This document shows, one piece after another, positions 48,541 through 60,340 of a DNA stretch of 64,000 nt. The notes beneath the pieces were generated by a model that saw only the letters and a list, made by a program, of their open reading frames with translations, ran no database searches and was not told where the DNA came from. Position numbers and translations under genes: made by a program. Source of the DNA: Rugalucina vietnamica (lineage: Eukaryota; Mollusca; Bivalvia; Lucinida; Lucinidae). Numbering within the stretch: position 1 is the stretch's first letter; every line of letters begins with the position of its first letter. The stretch spans positions 64,707,432-64,771,431 of the forward strand of contig OZ024872.1 of NCBI GenBank assembly GCA_964017185.1. The letters run 5' to 3'.

Positions 48541-48922
48541 CGTTTTACTATTTATTCCCTATTTATGGATATCCATAATTCATTTTGGATATCCAAAATT
48601 CATTTCTGGATACTTAAAATCGATTTATGGATATCCTTAATTCGTCTGAATATTGGATATCCATAAATTGATTTTAGGATATCCTAAAATCGAACTATGG
48701 ATATCCTAAAATACATTTCGATTTAAGGATATTATAAAATCGGGCTAATATTGGATATCCATAATTCGATTTATGGATATCCATAAATGAGTTATGGATG
48801 TACTTCAATAGAACTGTATTTTAGGATATCCATAATTTAAGGATATCCTTAAATCACAAAAAATGATGTACGTGCCTATGGGTGCCATTTTACTATTTAT
48901 TCCCTATATTTGGATAATTTTG
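48534..48922. repeat. Cluster of ten GGATATCC palindromes between direct repeats
   Basis: GGATATCC occurs at 48567, 48587, 48629, 48655, 48677, 48699, 48753, 48775, 48824 and 48841. Most sites are extended by self-complementary flanks such as TTATGGATATCCATAA. The cluster is framed by direct copies of GGTGCCGTTTTACTATTTAT at 48536 and GGTGCCATTTTACTATTTAT near 48883. Confidence 0.85.
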
Positions 48923-49309
48923 CCGAAAATGCATTAGTCAAATCAAGCAGTGACCTAGAAAATGAGGCAAATAATTAGCCCTATTTGGCATTCTGCAACC
49001 TGTTTCTGTATTGAATGCAACAAGAGGGTATTGTCTTTTGTGAAAGTGATTTGTACTTCTCGTACTTTTATTATTTGCTATCAAAATAATTGATTTTCAT
49101 AGTTTCGAATCACACGCGTTAGCCCCGGATTGGCAAGTGTTAGACTACGGAGTGGTTTCATTTAGGGCCCGGATTGGAATTAGATTTTTCTACAAGGAGT
49201 GCGGATTGGTTATGCTATCTGTTCTTTAAAAGACGTGTTTGAGATAAGAATTCACCATCATAACGATACATTTTCGTTTTTATAACATATATATCTGACC
49301 TAAGACCTT

Positions 49310-49562
49310 TTATAAACAATACGTTCTAATGCTCTTATTTTCATATTTCCGGTTTATTATAAACTGCTTGCCACAGTGGGTGCAAACCACCTGTGACTTT
49401 GGCATTTCATCAGGGGCATCGGCATGTATTTTGAGGTGGCGTTTGAAATTATGCAAGCGGTCTGTTCCAAAGCCACAAATAGCACATTCATGCTTTTTCA
49501 TTGTTTCTCGATTTGCAGAGTCCTCGGGTTCATGGAATGATTCATCAAGGGGCTCTATTATC
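49310..49562 (-). CDS. C2H2 zinc-finger exon
   Basis: The exon follows a good acceptor (TTCTTTATTTGCAG) and runs to a TAA stop at 49310-49312. After an acidic stretch (EPLDESFHEPEDSANRETM) comes a complete C2H2 finger with exact C-x2-C-x12-H-x3-H spacing (CAICGFGTD...FKRHLKIH). A linker and the first half of a second finger follow (VCTHCGKQFI), which has no histidine pair before the stop. Such proteins usually bind DNA in the nucleus. The exon may be the last one of a poly-finger gene, a truncated copy, or may splice out at TCACAG|GTGGTT before the half finger. Confidence 0.6.
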
Positions 49563-49593
49563 CTGCAAATAAAGAATTTAATAAACAATATAT

Positions 49594-49830
49594 GAGCCGC
49601 CTCGTAAGAAAACCAACGTTGTGGTTTTTGACCAGGTTGGACACAAACCGGGTTGTACAGCCACAGAAGAAGACAGCTAGAAGCATGGAATTTTGTATTT
49701 ACGAAGAAGAGGGATTGTACTATGCGTGTGGCGAAAGCAAATGCGCTGATCAGATTCGCTGTCACCACGAAGCTGATCCGCACCTATGTTTTCGCACATG
49801 CAAAGTGTTGGTATTCTCAAAAGGCGGCTC
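49594..49830 (-). mobile_element. Family-1 element next to the zinc-finger exon
   Basis: GAGCCGCCTCGTAAGAAAAC to AAAGGCGGCTC. The palindrome is decayed (CAGATTCGCTGTCACCACGAAGCTG). It sits 31 bp upstream of the exon's acceptor, within the intron. Confidence 0.8.
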
Positions 49831-49973
49831 ATGTTTTTTTTTTCTTATTACCTTCATATGAAGTTGTTACACACATCAAAAAGTACCGAGTCTTAAATTT
49901 GCATATATATGTGCACACAGTAAAACTACTCTACGATTCATGGTTATGGTGAAAGGCAAGTGGCACAAAGCTT

Positions 49974-50408
49974 TTCTCAAATAAGAAAAGGTACAAGTAG
50001 GCAAAGATCAGGAAAAGGCGCAATCAGAAAAAGATTCCCACTCCAAAAACCGAGGTGGGAAAAAACCAAACTAACAATCAGGTACTTATACCATGAAACA
50101 ATCGTAAGCCGAATGGGCAGCTATTTTCCCAATAGGTGGCCACTCAGTTACCTTAACTTAACTAAAAATATGAAAACATACATAAGGCGCCAACGGCACA
50201 AAAAAAAATTTAAACACCAAGACATAAAACAAAAAGAACCACCACAGAAGTATCGACTTGGAACGATCAGTAACACAAAGTTACTGGCGGGCTTAAACCG
50301 GTTTTACATGGCCATAACCTCACCTTCAGCTTCTGCAGTGGTTCATAACATTTAGTTAGTTATTCGGTCCTCGTGGTGAATCTCTAACTAGTCAATGAAT
50401 CATCAAGA
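49974..50408 (+). repeat. Dispersed repeat, inverted partner of 46345-46757
   Basis: It starts AAAGGTACAAGTAGGCAAAG and ends near CTAGTCAATGAATCATCAAG. A 131-codon open frame here (49960-50355) is not open in the 46345 copy, so I treat it as chance. Confidence 0.75.
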
Positions 50409-50765
50409 TTGATATCTTGACTTTAAACATGTTGTTTCTGTGTTTAATTATGAATCTCTTAAACGAGTTTGATGTTATAGACGCAAAATTGCAATGAAAA
50501 AAATCAAAGGGAAACAACTCGAAAAATATCCGAGCATCATTTGCTTTACAAGATTTGAAGTTATAGAGCAGGAACGATAATGCGTATGATATCATCAGAG
50601 TAAAATGGCTTGACATGTCCCGTTCTGCTTTAGAAGTGTGTTGTGGCTGACTGTATATTTTCAAGATATAGAGCGGATACGAGTTGTGAAGGAAAGATAG
50701 ACAGACATACGTACAAGCAAAACAACATACATGTATATCCTAAGTACTGTGTGTGTAGGGGGATA

Positions 50766-51045
50766 CACCAGGACAACATGTCAGTGAAGTGTGTGTATAC
50801 ACCCTTAAACCGCACTTTCATGAAGAAAAAATGGGTTTTCTGGGGTGTCACTGATTTTCGTATTTTGCTCTAATACATACAATTTGGGTACTCGTTGGAA
50901 CCGCCTCGCCGAGGCGTTTCAAACTTGTACCCACAATCTATGTTTTGAGCATACTTAAGAAAAATATTAAAAATTTTGAACGGAAAATTTCAGTTTTTTA
51001 CAGCCGAAAAAAATTCTGTACATTGTATGGTCGTGTTTTCGTAAA
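50766..51045 (+). mobile_element. Family-2 element
   Basis: GGACAACATGTCAGTGAAGTG at the left, AATTTGGGTACTCGTTGGAA / TTTCAAACTTGTACCCACAA central pair with CCGCCTCGCCGAGGCG, and GGTCGTGTTTTCGTAAAG at the right. Confidence 0.75.
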
Positions 51046-53210
51046 GATTATTGCTGCATGCACTGAATTTGCTGCTAAAATCAATTTTATATGTAAATTA
51101 TCGCACTTTTGTTGTAATACCAATCCGTCATCCCTCTTATACCAATCCGGACTCTTACTCATACCAACCCGTGGCTTGCCCATGACCAAAACAAAACCAT
51201 TCCGTGTCGCGCGTTTTGTGTGCGAGTTTTTAATATGTGAAATATACATGCGATGTATCACATACTTACATGAATGTTGTACGAATTTACTCACAAATGG
51301 TTAAAATAAGCTTCAAGTCACAATTGGGGATTGCACAGACACTAAAATTATTGTTTTGCATGTTTTTTTCAATCATGACACGAGGCAACATATTCATGTT
51401 TAAATGAGCAGGCATATAATCAAGGGCTGCCAGGCATTCGGAGAACCATACCACCTGGTAATTTCAAAGTGCCCTTAGGAATGATAAAGTTTAATGTTCA
51501 AACCCCTAATTTGTTTTGAGGGTGAAAATGAAGGCTTAAAAAAGATCAAAATTACCTGTTGACCTCGCGTCTGTCATCCCCTTCCGCCATTTTGAAACTC
51601 TTACCAATCCTATTTTCACCGGAGTCTACAGTACCAATCCGAGCATATACGGAGTCGTTAGACAACAGTAATCGTGTTGGATACGATTTCGCTCATTTTT
51701 CCTCATTCGATATTAAAATATTCCATAATTATACGTAAAATGAGCATAATTTTATGGTAATGGCTTGGTAATAGCTCTTCCTAACAATCCGCTGAAAAAC
51801 AAATTTCACATCTAAATGTTTCTAGATCAGTTTCCTATATAAATTTAACACAATTTGAAACTGTTGAATTTTTTTATATATCAGAATATGTTAACTGTAT
51901 TTTCACCATGACTATACATTATTCCTTCGTATCAGTCTCTGAAAAATGGATATAGCGCTGACTTAAGGCTACAAATTCCCCGAGCCATATTGTTGTTTGT
52001 GTCGTAGGGAGGGACACTTTGGATAGGCTGCGATATCTTATTTTGGCTTTCCCTGGACATTGCATTTATCTTTTTCTGTCCCATCTCGTTTTCGACACAT
52101 ATTGTCATCGTTTAAGCTGGCAACTAAGTTTTTGGTTTTATGTTTTACAAAACATATAGGCTATTATGGTACGTGTTCTGGATAAGTTGCGTATCTAATA
52201 CCTACAGGTTCTCTCAACAGTGTGCAACACTACTTCAAACGTACACATCTCGCACTTTAGCCCTTGGACGTTGGAAAGAACGTTATGGGGCATTTGTGAC
52301 GTTACATAAATATGTTTAAGCATATATTTACATCTTTTAAACTGGTTTTCCAACTTTTAAGTACAAGTACTTCGACTTTATCCCACATTTTCTTACAGCA
52401 CTAGTGGTCCCATTAAACAATTCTCACCTCGGGAAAGTCTACCATAATCAGTTTTTCTGCCTATATCTGACATTTGCTAACTGGCTCTACTTCTCATAAT
52501 ATGCTCAGATAGCCTTGCTCAGATACTCACATTTGTATAAACACGAGTACTTTCTTGACAGCCATAGACGTTGATCAGCGCCGTCGAGCTCATCTGCTCC
52601 ACATTCACATTCAATCCAGTTTTCCTATGCCAAATCTCAATGAGTTGAAAGTAGTTTCCTCAGCTTAGTCAGCTGATGACGAACGGAACTACCTCCTTGA
52701 CCAGCGTCGTCCTAATGAATGGAGCCATCACAAGCTGAAGCTTACACAACTGAATGTGTGTACGCTTATTTTCTCACCCACCAGACAAGCGTAACCCTTT
52801 GTGTGCCTGTCTGAGATATTTCTGTCTCAGTACTAGTACAATTTTAGCTGTCTCAAAATGCCAATCATTTCTGTATTTAGCTAATAGAAATGTACACTTC
52901 ATGCTTACTTCCATATAAGGAAGTGATGAGCTAGGTGTCAACTGTCAGAGACAAAAATAGCCTAGCAGGTGTTAATTTCAGGAAGATATCAAGAGTAATT
53001 GTATTCTGCTGCTCTCATAAAAATCTAAAAATTTAATTTTGCCAGGAATTTTGTGAATTTGTAAGGTGAGTGCAAATACAAAATACTTTTTTTATTTGTT
53101 TCACTGGTTAATTTGCATATTGTTTTATGTCCAAACAAAATGGCTGCCTGAACAGAACTTGAAGCCTATTCAGAGTCAAAATGTTTTAAAAGGTGGGTGA
53201 GAAAAATAAT
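51046..53210. other. Non-coding stretch with a possible micro-exon
   Basis: A 33-bp minus-strand segment at 52909-52941 has a strong acceptor (TTTTTGTCTCTGACAG) and donor (GGAA|GTAAGC) around an open LTPSSSLPYME. This is too short to separate from chance. Nothing else recognised. Confidence 0.25.
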
Positions 53211-53362
53211 CAATGATGGTGTTGAAACCTCAACAAGGAAATGTCAGGCTCGTTTTCAGATTATTCGAGTCTCATCCTCGGCAGAGCCTCGGATGAGACT
53301 TGAATAATCTGAAAACTTGCCTGAGATTTCCTTGTCTCAGCCTCAACCCCATCATAGATTCT
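53211..53362. mobile_element. Foldback element sharing ends and center with 27764-27917
   Basis: Inverted arms of about 70 bp. The ends are ATGGTGTTGAAACC and CTCAACCCCAT...AGATTCTT; the center is CCTCGGCAGAGCCTCGG. The arm sequence between ends and center (TTTTCAGATTATTC) is unrelated to that of the 27764 copy. Confidence 0.8.
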
Positions 53363-53376
53363 TTTAATCTGTTTCT

Positions 53377-53613
53377 GTCCACGATACCTTGAGAAGGCTT
53401 TAGTCCACGATACCTTGAGAAGGCTTTAGTCCACGATACCTTGAGGAGGTTTTAGACCACGGATACCTTGAGAAGGCTTTAGTCCACGATACCTTGAGAA
53501 GGCGTTAGTCCTCAGATACCTTGGAAAGGCTTTAGTACACGATACCTTGAGAAGGCTTTAGTCCACGATGCATTGAGAAGGCTTTAGTCCACGATACCTA
53601 AGAAGGCTTTAAT
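53377..53613. repeat. 26-bp minisatellite, about 9 units
   Basis: The unit is TTTAGTCCACGATACCTTGAGAAGGC with few substitutions; the array begins 15 bp after the foldback element. Confidence 0.95.
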
Positions 53614-55418
53614 CATTATCACAACACCCTCGGATGCTCGGATGCATGGTTTAGTCTTTGGACATTGGCTGCTATAGCACTTTTTGGTGAACACACGTTC
53701 CACAATGGTAGCTTTGTTATGTACAGACTAAAGTACTACAAGTGTGCTTTACAGCATACCAGTTGTTTGCCGGACTTTCCTTGTTGTTTGAATACACAAT
53801 GTTCCGGCTGATGGTAGATAACATAACGACGTTTTTCCTTCTTTTCCTCGAAATACATTTTCACAGGAAAATGATCTTAAGGTCATAAGCTTAATACATT
53901 TTTGTGGCTTTTCAAAATAGTCTGAACGTGATTTTAACCATACGTTCAAAGTAAATAAAGATTCTTAGGCTATGGGGTACGCACTGGCATAAGTGCGAAT
54001 CGACTTGGTTACGAATTGACTCGTAGCTCCGTTATTCTGACAAACTGGCGTATTTGTCACAGTGCTTTATAAAGCATTAGGCATATTATAGTCTTGTATT
54101 TACAGCACATTCTCATATACAAAATTTTGATTCGAAAAACAAAATTATTACAAATTTATTGACGGGGTGGGAGGAGGCTTTGCAGAGAAAGTACACGTGA
54201 CGATGTAGGCTATCAGAACGCTTATGGCACTATTTGCAAGTTTGTCCACTTTGGTTCACAGAAGAACGAATTTTGACCGCGCATAACAGAGGACAAGGAC
54301 ATTTAGTCTAAAGATAAAAGTGCAACTACCTGCTTTATGACACATGTTTTTGACCTTGTTGGGTTTTGGCGAGGGTCCATGTGCATTAAGCCTTCAATGT
54401 TTACTCATAGCCAGAGAAGACTAAGCCCAAGTGGTCTGACAAAACTTTCAAAATTGATCCAACTTTACGGATTTACAACGCTTGTTACGGACATTTTTAA
54501 AGAGCTATTTGTCGTTCGAGAATGAATGGAAAATATTGTGCAATCTTACAATTTATTAATCATAAGTATTGGCATAATATAAGTCTGTTATTTAACATAT
54601 TTGCTATTAATTTCCTTGTGCATGGAAATTAATCTGTTTATTTACATAGTACTAACACCATTATAAATGTTTAGTTATTTTATTGCTTTCACAGTATATT
54701 AACAAGACCAATGCCGAGGATTGAAATCTATAACCTGGGTTGACGACCCCACCATACTGTAATTCTCCTATATGACCCTGTCATATTTCTGCCATTCTCC
54801 TCTTTACAGCACAAGACCCTGCCATTGACAATATGTTCACTAAAAAGCACCCTGTGTAAATCACCAATTTGCACAATCGGTAAAAGAAAACATACCCGGT
54901 CTTTGCTCTAGTAATGCTGCTGGCATGTTTGGTGATGTTTGGAACACAATTGCTCTTACACATTGTTCTTACTTTCGACCTTGTACGACAACTTTACAGT
55001 ACTCTACAGTCACAAGTATTGTACACCATGGCGGCATGGCATCAACTTTTGTCACCTTCTAGAAGATAGATTGTCACCTTCTAGAAGATAGAAGATACGT
55101 ATATAAAACATGTATAGTCATGTGAACAATGGAAATGGAACCTTGGATCATATCTAGTGCGATTACGTCCCTTTGGAGCCGCAACAAAGCACCCACGCCG
55201 CAACAAAGGACCAACGCCCCAGGTAAACGTCGTTTATATACTAGTATATCGAATGGGTCAATTTTCGTAAGGCAAATCACGATTATTCGTTTAAAGCTAT
55301 ATGCATAATTTCAAATGTGGGACATACACTGCCTCCGAGAATGATTTATGTTGATTTTTATTTTGATATGTAACCCCCGAGATGGGCTAAACAACTATCT
55401 TCAGACTATCAATAAATT
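53614..55418. other. Non-coding stretch
   Basis: A 22-bp direct duplication (TTGTCACCTTCTAGAAGATAGA) lies at about 55050-55093 and a GCCGCAACAAAG doublet near 55178-55215. No gene supported. Confidence 0.35.
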
Positions 55419-55657
55419 GAGCCGCCTCATGAGAAATCCAACAATGTGGTTTCCGAACAGGTCCGACACAAACCGAGTTGTACAAACACTGAAGACGGCT
55501 ATGGGCTGGAAATTTTGAATTTTAGAAAGTGTAGAAATCGTACTATCCAAGTAGCGCCGGTAACCAAAGGCGCTGATCAGTTTCGCGGCTACCGTGAAGC
55601 TGATCTGCTCCTTTGTTTTTGCATATGCAGAGTGTTGGTTTCCTCATGATATGTCTC
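55419..55657 (-). mobile_element. Family-1 element with AATT duplication
   Basis: GAGCC...GTCTC flanked by AATT on both sides (55415-55418 and 55658-55661). The palindrome has several mismatches (CAGTTTCGCGGCTACCGTGAAGCTG). Confidence 0.85.
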
Positions 55658-56617
55658 AATTGTACATTAAAATGGCATAAAGTTGGAATAAATTATTGCC
55701 ATCATATCGCTAGGTTTACAGCCTACATGTATAAAACCAATATTGACCTTATTTATGGCCCAACATGTACAGCTGTATACATGTCTATTAATTTATGACA
55801 GTCAAAGTTGTGAGAGGCTCCCAAAAAGCAGTATATGTCATCAAATATGTTCATATCCACTCGAAAAATTTTCCTCCCTCTTGAAAATGCACTACAGCGC
55901 TTCGAAAAAGATGAAGATGTACAAAATCACGTATGCGCACTGTCACATACTGGCCAGTACCAATGATTGTTGTTGGCCAGTATGCAAAAACTTCTTAACC
56001 CCCTTATAGTAAGCTTAGAAAGCCTTGTAGCCTGGCATGGGGTATCGGGTTTCTAATTTCTGTTCATTAAAAGACTATCACAGAACAAGGCGATATTCTG
56101 GTATGATTTCCGATTGCATGAACTTTGTCAAAATTTTATCACTCATACTTTCTGTGGTATACAGTCATTTATTTTGATCGATCCGTCACTTTTATCAAAA
56201 CAAACAGATGAGCTAGCCTTTGCTGATTAATAAAAACCACCTAATGAAAATATTAGTACTTGCATATGTTGTATGAAAGATGTTTTCGGATGCCCATCTA
56301 TGTACGTCCATCTTTGTATAATGCACCAGTCATTTGTAACAACTGTCCCCTCCCCCACACCTACCGGGAAGGGTGGGGGATAGCCGGACTAAAGTGACTG
56401 GGGAATTTACTTTTGATTGTCCCCGCAGTGCATAGGGAAATGATGGGGTTTGTTGGGATCCTCACCCAAGGGAGATTTTCTGTCGCTAAGGGCAGGGCAA
56501 AGAGCAACGTTTTGACCACAAGTTTGTCGTTTGTGACCTATAGAAGGGCACTGAAAGCCGGAAAGTCACAATCACCACCCTTTCCCGTAGGTGGAGCAGA
56601 GGTTCAATGCAAATGAT
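55658..56617. other. Non-coding stretch
   Basis: No supported gene; frames at 55743-56009 and 56413-56616 have no recognisable features. Confidence 0.3.
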
Positions 56618-56813
56618 TGGTGCATGAGAAACCAACAATCTGCATATGCGAAAACAAAGGTGCGGTAACCGTGAAGCTGGTTTTGTTAGTACAATCCCTC
56701 TTCTTCTTAAATCCAAAATCTCAAGCTTCTAGCCTGCTTTTGTGACTGTGCAGGCTGATTTGTGTCGGGCCTGGTCGGAAACCCAAATTGTTGGTTTTCT
56801 CACGCACATGCTC
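56618..56813 (+). mobile_element. Degenerate family-1 element
   Basis: It retains TGCATGAGAAACCAACAATC, GCGAAAACAAAGGTGCGG and the right end TTGTTGGTTTTCTCACGCAC. Most of the palindrome is deleted and the outer GAGCC is eroded. Confidence 0.7.
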
Positions 56814-57587
56814 ATTTTTAAATAAAAACAAAAGGAGAGCCCGCTTAGGAGGCAGCAGAAAAGTTCCAACAGACCCAACAGGCGATATAAGGCATGATAA
56901 AAGCCAGGTAGGTAAAAGTTTTACGTCGGACATCACAAAGGCGGCAAACATGTAAAACTATTGCCCGGCTGACCAGATATGAACTTAAATACTCATTTAA
57001 ATCATAAACATTGAAGATATAGATCTATTTATTATGTAAATAATGTCTGATGACAATGCATTAATCTCAAACAGAATTGACGGTCATTTTCAAGTAATTA
57101 TATTACAGATCCATCAAGCGGGATAAAATCTTTGCCATAAGAAATAAGTCGACAGGAAGACCAGGCTTGTCTGAGCCAAATCATAGAAGAGCCTGTCTAA
57201 TATCAGTGATTTGTTGACATGAGTAGAGATCCTGTCATAAAGGGGGAGAGTGAAACCCAACCATACCGACACCTTGCACAGCATCGCCTTTTCACGGTAT
57301 CGGACCGCTGCCATCAAGGCAAAACTCAACGATACTCGCCGGAACCGTCCGGCAATTGAACACCAAGGAAGTCACACCACTTTCTTATACATGGCTACTT
57401 AAGTAAATATTACTCTCTGGAAGCGTCCTGCAACGACCTGTTTACAATGACTCTTCTTCTGATCAAGTCACATCTCCTTTAAATAACAATACTAAAATGC
57501 AAACGCGGCCAATACAATGCAATAGTGCGGTTCGTAATTTCGCCCTATCGCCATGTGCTTAGTAGCTCTCTCTGTTCTGTGTGGTAG

Positions 57588-57768
57588 TCACTGACCAACC
57601 ATAGGTTTTCTCTCATTTCAATGACACATGACCTGACACTTCATGGTTCAAAAATATATTCTGGGACAAATGCTGTCACCCTGACAATTGGAAGTAGCCC
57701 ATCGGTACGACCGAGTACACTACACACCACAATCTTGGCAGATGCCGGGTTAAATGCTCCTAAATCCA
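57588..57768 (+). CDS. Candidate 181-bp exon, unknown protein
   Basis: A pyrimidine-rich acceptor (AGCTCTCTCTGTTCTGTGTGGTAG) and a strong donor (AAATCCA|GTAAGTGGG) enclose one frame open for 60 codons (phase 0 in, phase 1 out). The peptide reads SLTNHRFSLISMTHDLTLH, then GSKIYSGTNAVTLTIGSSP and TLHTTILADAGLNAPKS. It is rich in Ser/Thr with beta-strand character and no cysteines. It is the only good plus-strand coding candidate at this end of the window. I do not recognise a family and cannot place neighbouring exons with confidence. Confidence 0.4.
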
Positions 57769-57937
57769 GTAAGTGGGCAGCCAAAGCGTCTCACATGTGT
57801 GGCCACAATAATACGTCAAAATTGGATTAGAATATTATATTTCTACGGTATAATTCAAAATCCTTTCAACAATACCGTCTTTGGCAGTGCCTGAGATAAA
57901 ACCCAGTCAGTAATGAATTCATATTTCCCTCTTAAAT

Positions 57938-58171
57938 GAGCCACCTCGTGGGAAAACCAACAATGTGGTTTCCGAACAGGTCCGACACAAACCGGCCTGT
58001 ACAAGCACAGAAAAGAGCTAGAAGCTTGAAATTTTGGAGTTAAGTAGAGGACGAAATGTACCATCCGAGTAGCGAAAACAAAGGCGCTGATCAGCTTCGC
58101 GGTTACCGCGAAGCTGATCTGCGTCTTTGTTTTCGCCTATGCAGATTGTTGGTTTTCTCATGCGGCGGCTC
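57938..58171 (-). mobile_element. Family-1 element with AAAT duplication
   Basis: GAGCC...GGCTC flanked by AAAT on both sides (57934-57937 and 58172-58175); palindrome CAGCTTCGCGGTTACCGCGAAGCTG perfectly paired. Confidence 0.9.
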
Positions 58172-58327
58172 AAATAATACGCGTCGAAATAACGATGTGT
58201 TAATATTATGTTTGTTATTTATGAAAATTTAATCCGTATGTCGAACATTCGATATTTTGTTTACTGTACTATTATTCAAATTTTGATAGTTGGCGGACTG
58301 TCGTACGAGCCGAAGGTGTAGTTGGGC

Positions 58328-58331
<4 letters not shown>

Positions 58332-58384
<53 letters not shown>
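58332..58384. repeat. (GA)n microsatellite
   Basis: About 26 GA dinucleotides; the following 350 bp remain purine-rich on the plus strand. Confidence 0.95.
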
Positions 58385-58388
<4 letters not shown>

Positions 58389-59320
58389 AATACATTTGGA
58401 AAAGGGAATTGTGTCAGATTGAGAAGTGGTTACGAAGGAAGCAACAAACGAATCGAGGAGGGGCGAGTGCCTGTGGAAGATTTGAAGAGAAAAGAAGGAT
58501 TATCTAATGAAGATGTTGAGAATAGTGGTCTAAGGTCACACAAGAGAGAGGGTAATATTAAAATTGAGGACAAAAAGAGCGTTGTGTGAAGAATGGGAGA
58601 GAGTAGAACAAGATATTTGTGGAAGAACGACTGGGGATGTTCTCTAAGAGGGGGTGGGGGTGGGAGAGACATAGGTGTGTGCGTGATGGGAGGGTGTGCT
58701 TGGTTGAGAAAAAAAATGAGTAAAGACTATAGTGTACGTGTTAGGCAGTGGCAAGGTTGAAGTAGTGAAAAGAGGGTAAATCTGCTTTCTTCGACTCTTC
58801 GAGTACTTTAAATGATGAATACGGTTTTATATGTTCATATGTCCGTGAAAATGTTCTGTCCCAAACATATTATATTTAATAACTTTAGGATTTAAACCTG
58901 CCCTCGAAAGTTTTTATTTCTTTCATAAATATGCTTTATTAAGTTGGGAGTATACATAAATCAAGGTTTCGTGAAGATATACGATTATGAAAATATTATG
59001 CTTTAGATAAGAAATAAGTCTTTGTTGAAACTCCGTATCTTCGACACATAATATCTTGGCCAGGATTCAAATTTATCTCATTCTATTTGTCATATAAGCA
59101 TTTAAGATTAAGGGAAGATATCCCACTATAATTCTTTGTGACCGCACTTTCATTTTGAAATACATCGCTATTGTCACTGCCAAATCAATAGTTTTTCAAG
59201 TACACTTATATTCAGTTTTCTGAAAGGTTTCTCAAATATGAAATTATAGGTGATACTAATCAAGGTTTCAAATTATCTTACTCCAGGTTCAATCGAGTGT
59301 CGAAAAGGGAAAATAAAGTT
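58385..59320. other. Purine-rich, then AT-rich non-coding stretch
   Basis: Frame 58290-58589 starts in the GA tract and is not supported as a gene. Confidence 0.35.
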
Positions 59321-59324
59321 TTAC

Positions 59325-59750
59325 TTGTATGACCTCTGTCCAAAAAACGAATCGTCAAAGACATCATACATACGTAGACATCAGTGTCGAAAATCGTGAC
59401 TGCTGTGAACGAAAGATTTATAAACCATACATCGTATTGAAAGAACATGGTGAAAAACTGTTGTCATGGCGAATTGCTGGAATAAAAGCTAAACTGAAAA
59501 TTAAGGCATTCGTCCCTGACTGGGTTCGAACCCGGGACCCCTAAGTCAAAATACGGCTGCTGTGAAAGAACACAAAAACACTTGCAAATCATATACAGTA
59601 TAGTGGTCTCTGGGCACTACTTTTGCAAACCATGTATAGTGGGATGTCATCATGAAAAAAGTGATTCCATTACGTATTGAAGGAATAAAAGTAAAACTCA
59701 AAATGATTCGTCCCTGACGGGGTTCGAACCCATGACCCCTACGTCAGAAG
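59325..59750 (-). repeat. Two diverged copies of a tRNA-related (SINE-like) segment
   Basis: CGTCCCTGACTGGGTTCGAACCC near 59510 and CGTCCCTGACGGGGTTCGAACCC near 59710 are each preceded by similar sequence (GGAATAAAAGxTAAAACT, GCTGCTGTGAA), about 200 bp apart. GGTTCGAACCC is a perfect B box and the T-arm can form. No clear A box is visible, so these are 3-prime tRNA-like halves and probably parts of old SINEs. Confidence 0.55.
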
Positions 59751-60340
59751 ACATACTGGTAGATGTTATATGATCAGGCTGATTGTGGTGACGTGTACTC
59801 ACAACTCACAACCTAGCTTTGAACACTGAACAGTCCATATTTAATGCTCACGCGAACCCGAACTTTTGGCAAATAAAATCAGTATGTGAACTGGATGGAT
59901 ACCTTACATGATCAAAATTCACGGGGGCCCATTTTTCAAAGTGAGGCTCTACATATATACATGGGTTCTCATGTGTTTTAAGATTAAATTAATAAGCCTT
60001 GGTTCGAAAATGACAAAACACGATTATCAAAACAGATAGATTATCTTTAATACAATCAAAATATTGGCGATTTTGCAAGGGAATATAATAAAGATATAGA
60101 TACTCTTAATATTATGAATCAGTTGCTTAAAATGGTTTTAGACTTCAAGTATCATAAAACTTAAATAAAACTGTGCGTAGGCTATAAAAATTGATAGTTA
60201 CATTGAATGTAAATTATGTGAAGTCATATTTCATTAACATTATTCCATCACGCCACTGCTGTTCGTATAAGTGCCATTCACAGGATTTCTCCGGCACGGC
60301 CATATGTTGTTTTAAATTAGTAAGCAAAAACGCCCAGTAG
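59751..60340. other. Non-coding stretch
   Basis: Nothing recognised. Confidence 0.3.

Noticed and set aside
49563..49783. N-terminal extension of the zinc-finger frame upstream of 49562
   Set aside because: That part is translated family-1 transposon sequence and intron; the acceptor TTTATTTGCAG separates it from the exon.
49960..50355. 131-codon Lys/Arg-rich open frame
   Set aside because: It lies within a dispersed repeat whose inverted partner at 46345-46757 does not keep the frame.
53068..53087. 20-bp micro-exon between TTTTGCCAG and GTGAGTGC
   Set aside because: Too short, and its flanks have stops in all frames; chance pairing of splice-like words.
31826..58064. Recurrent peptide ENKGADQLR...EADLRLCF in many short frames
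   Set aside because: It is the translation of the family-1 palindrome, present in both orientations and in decayed copies. It is not a protein family.
58290..58589. 99-codon frame beginning in the GA microsatellite
   Set aside because: The Arg/Glu run is microsatellite translation, and the remainder is purine-biased with no domain.
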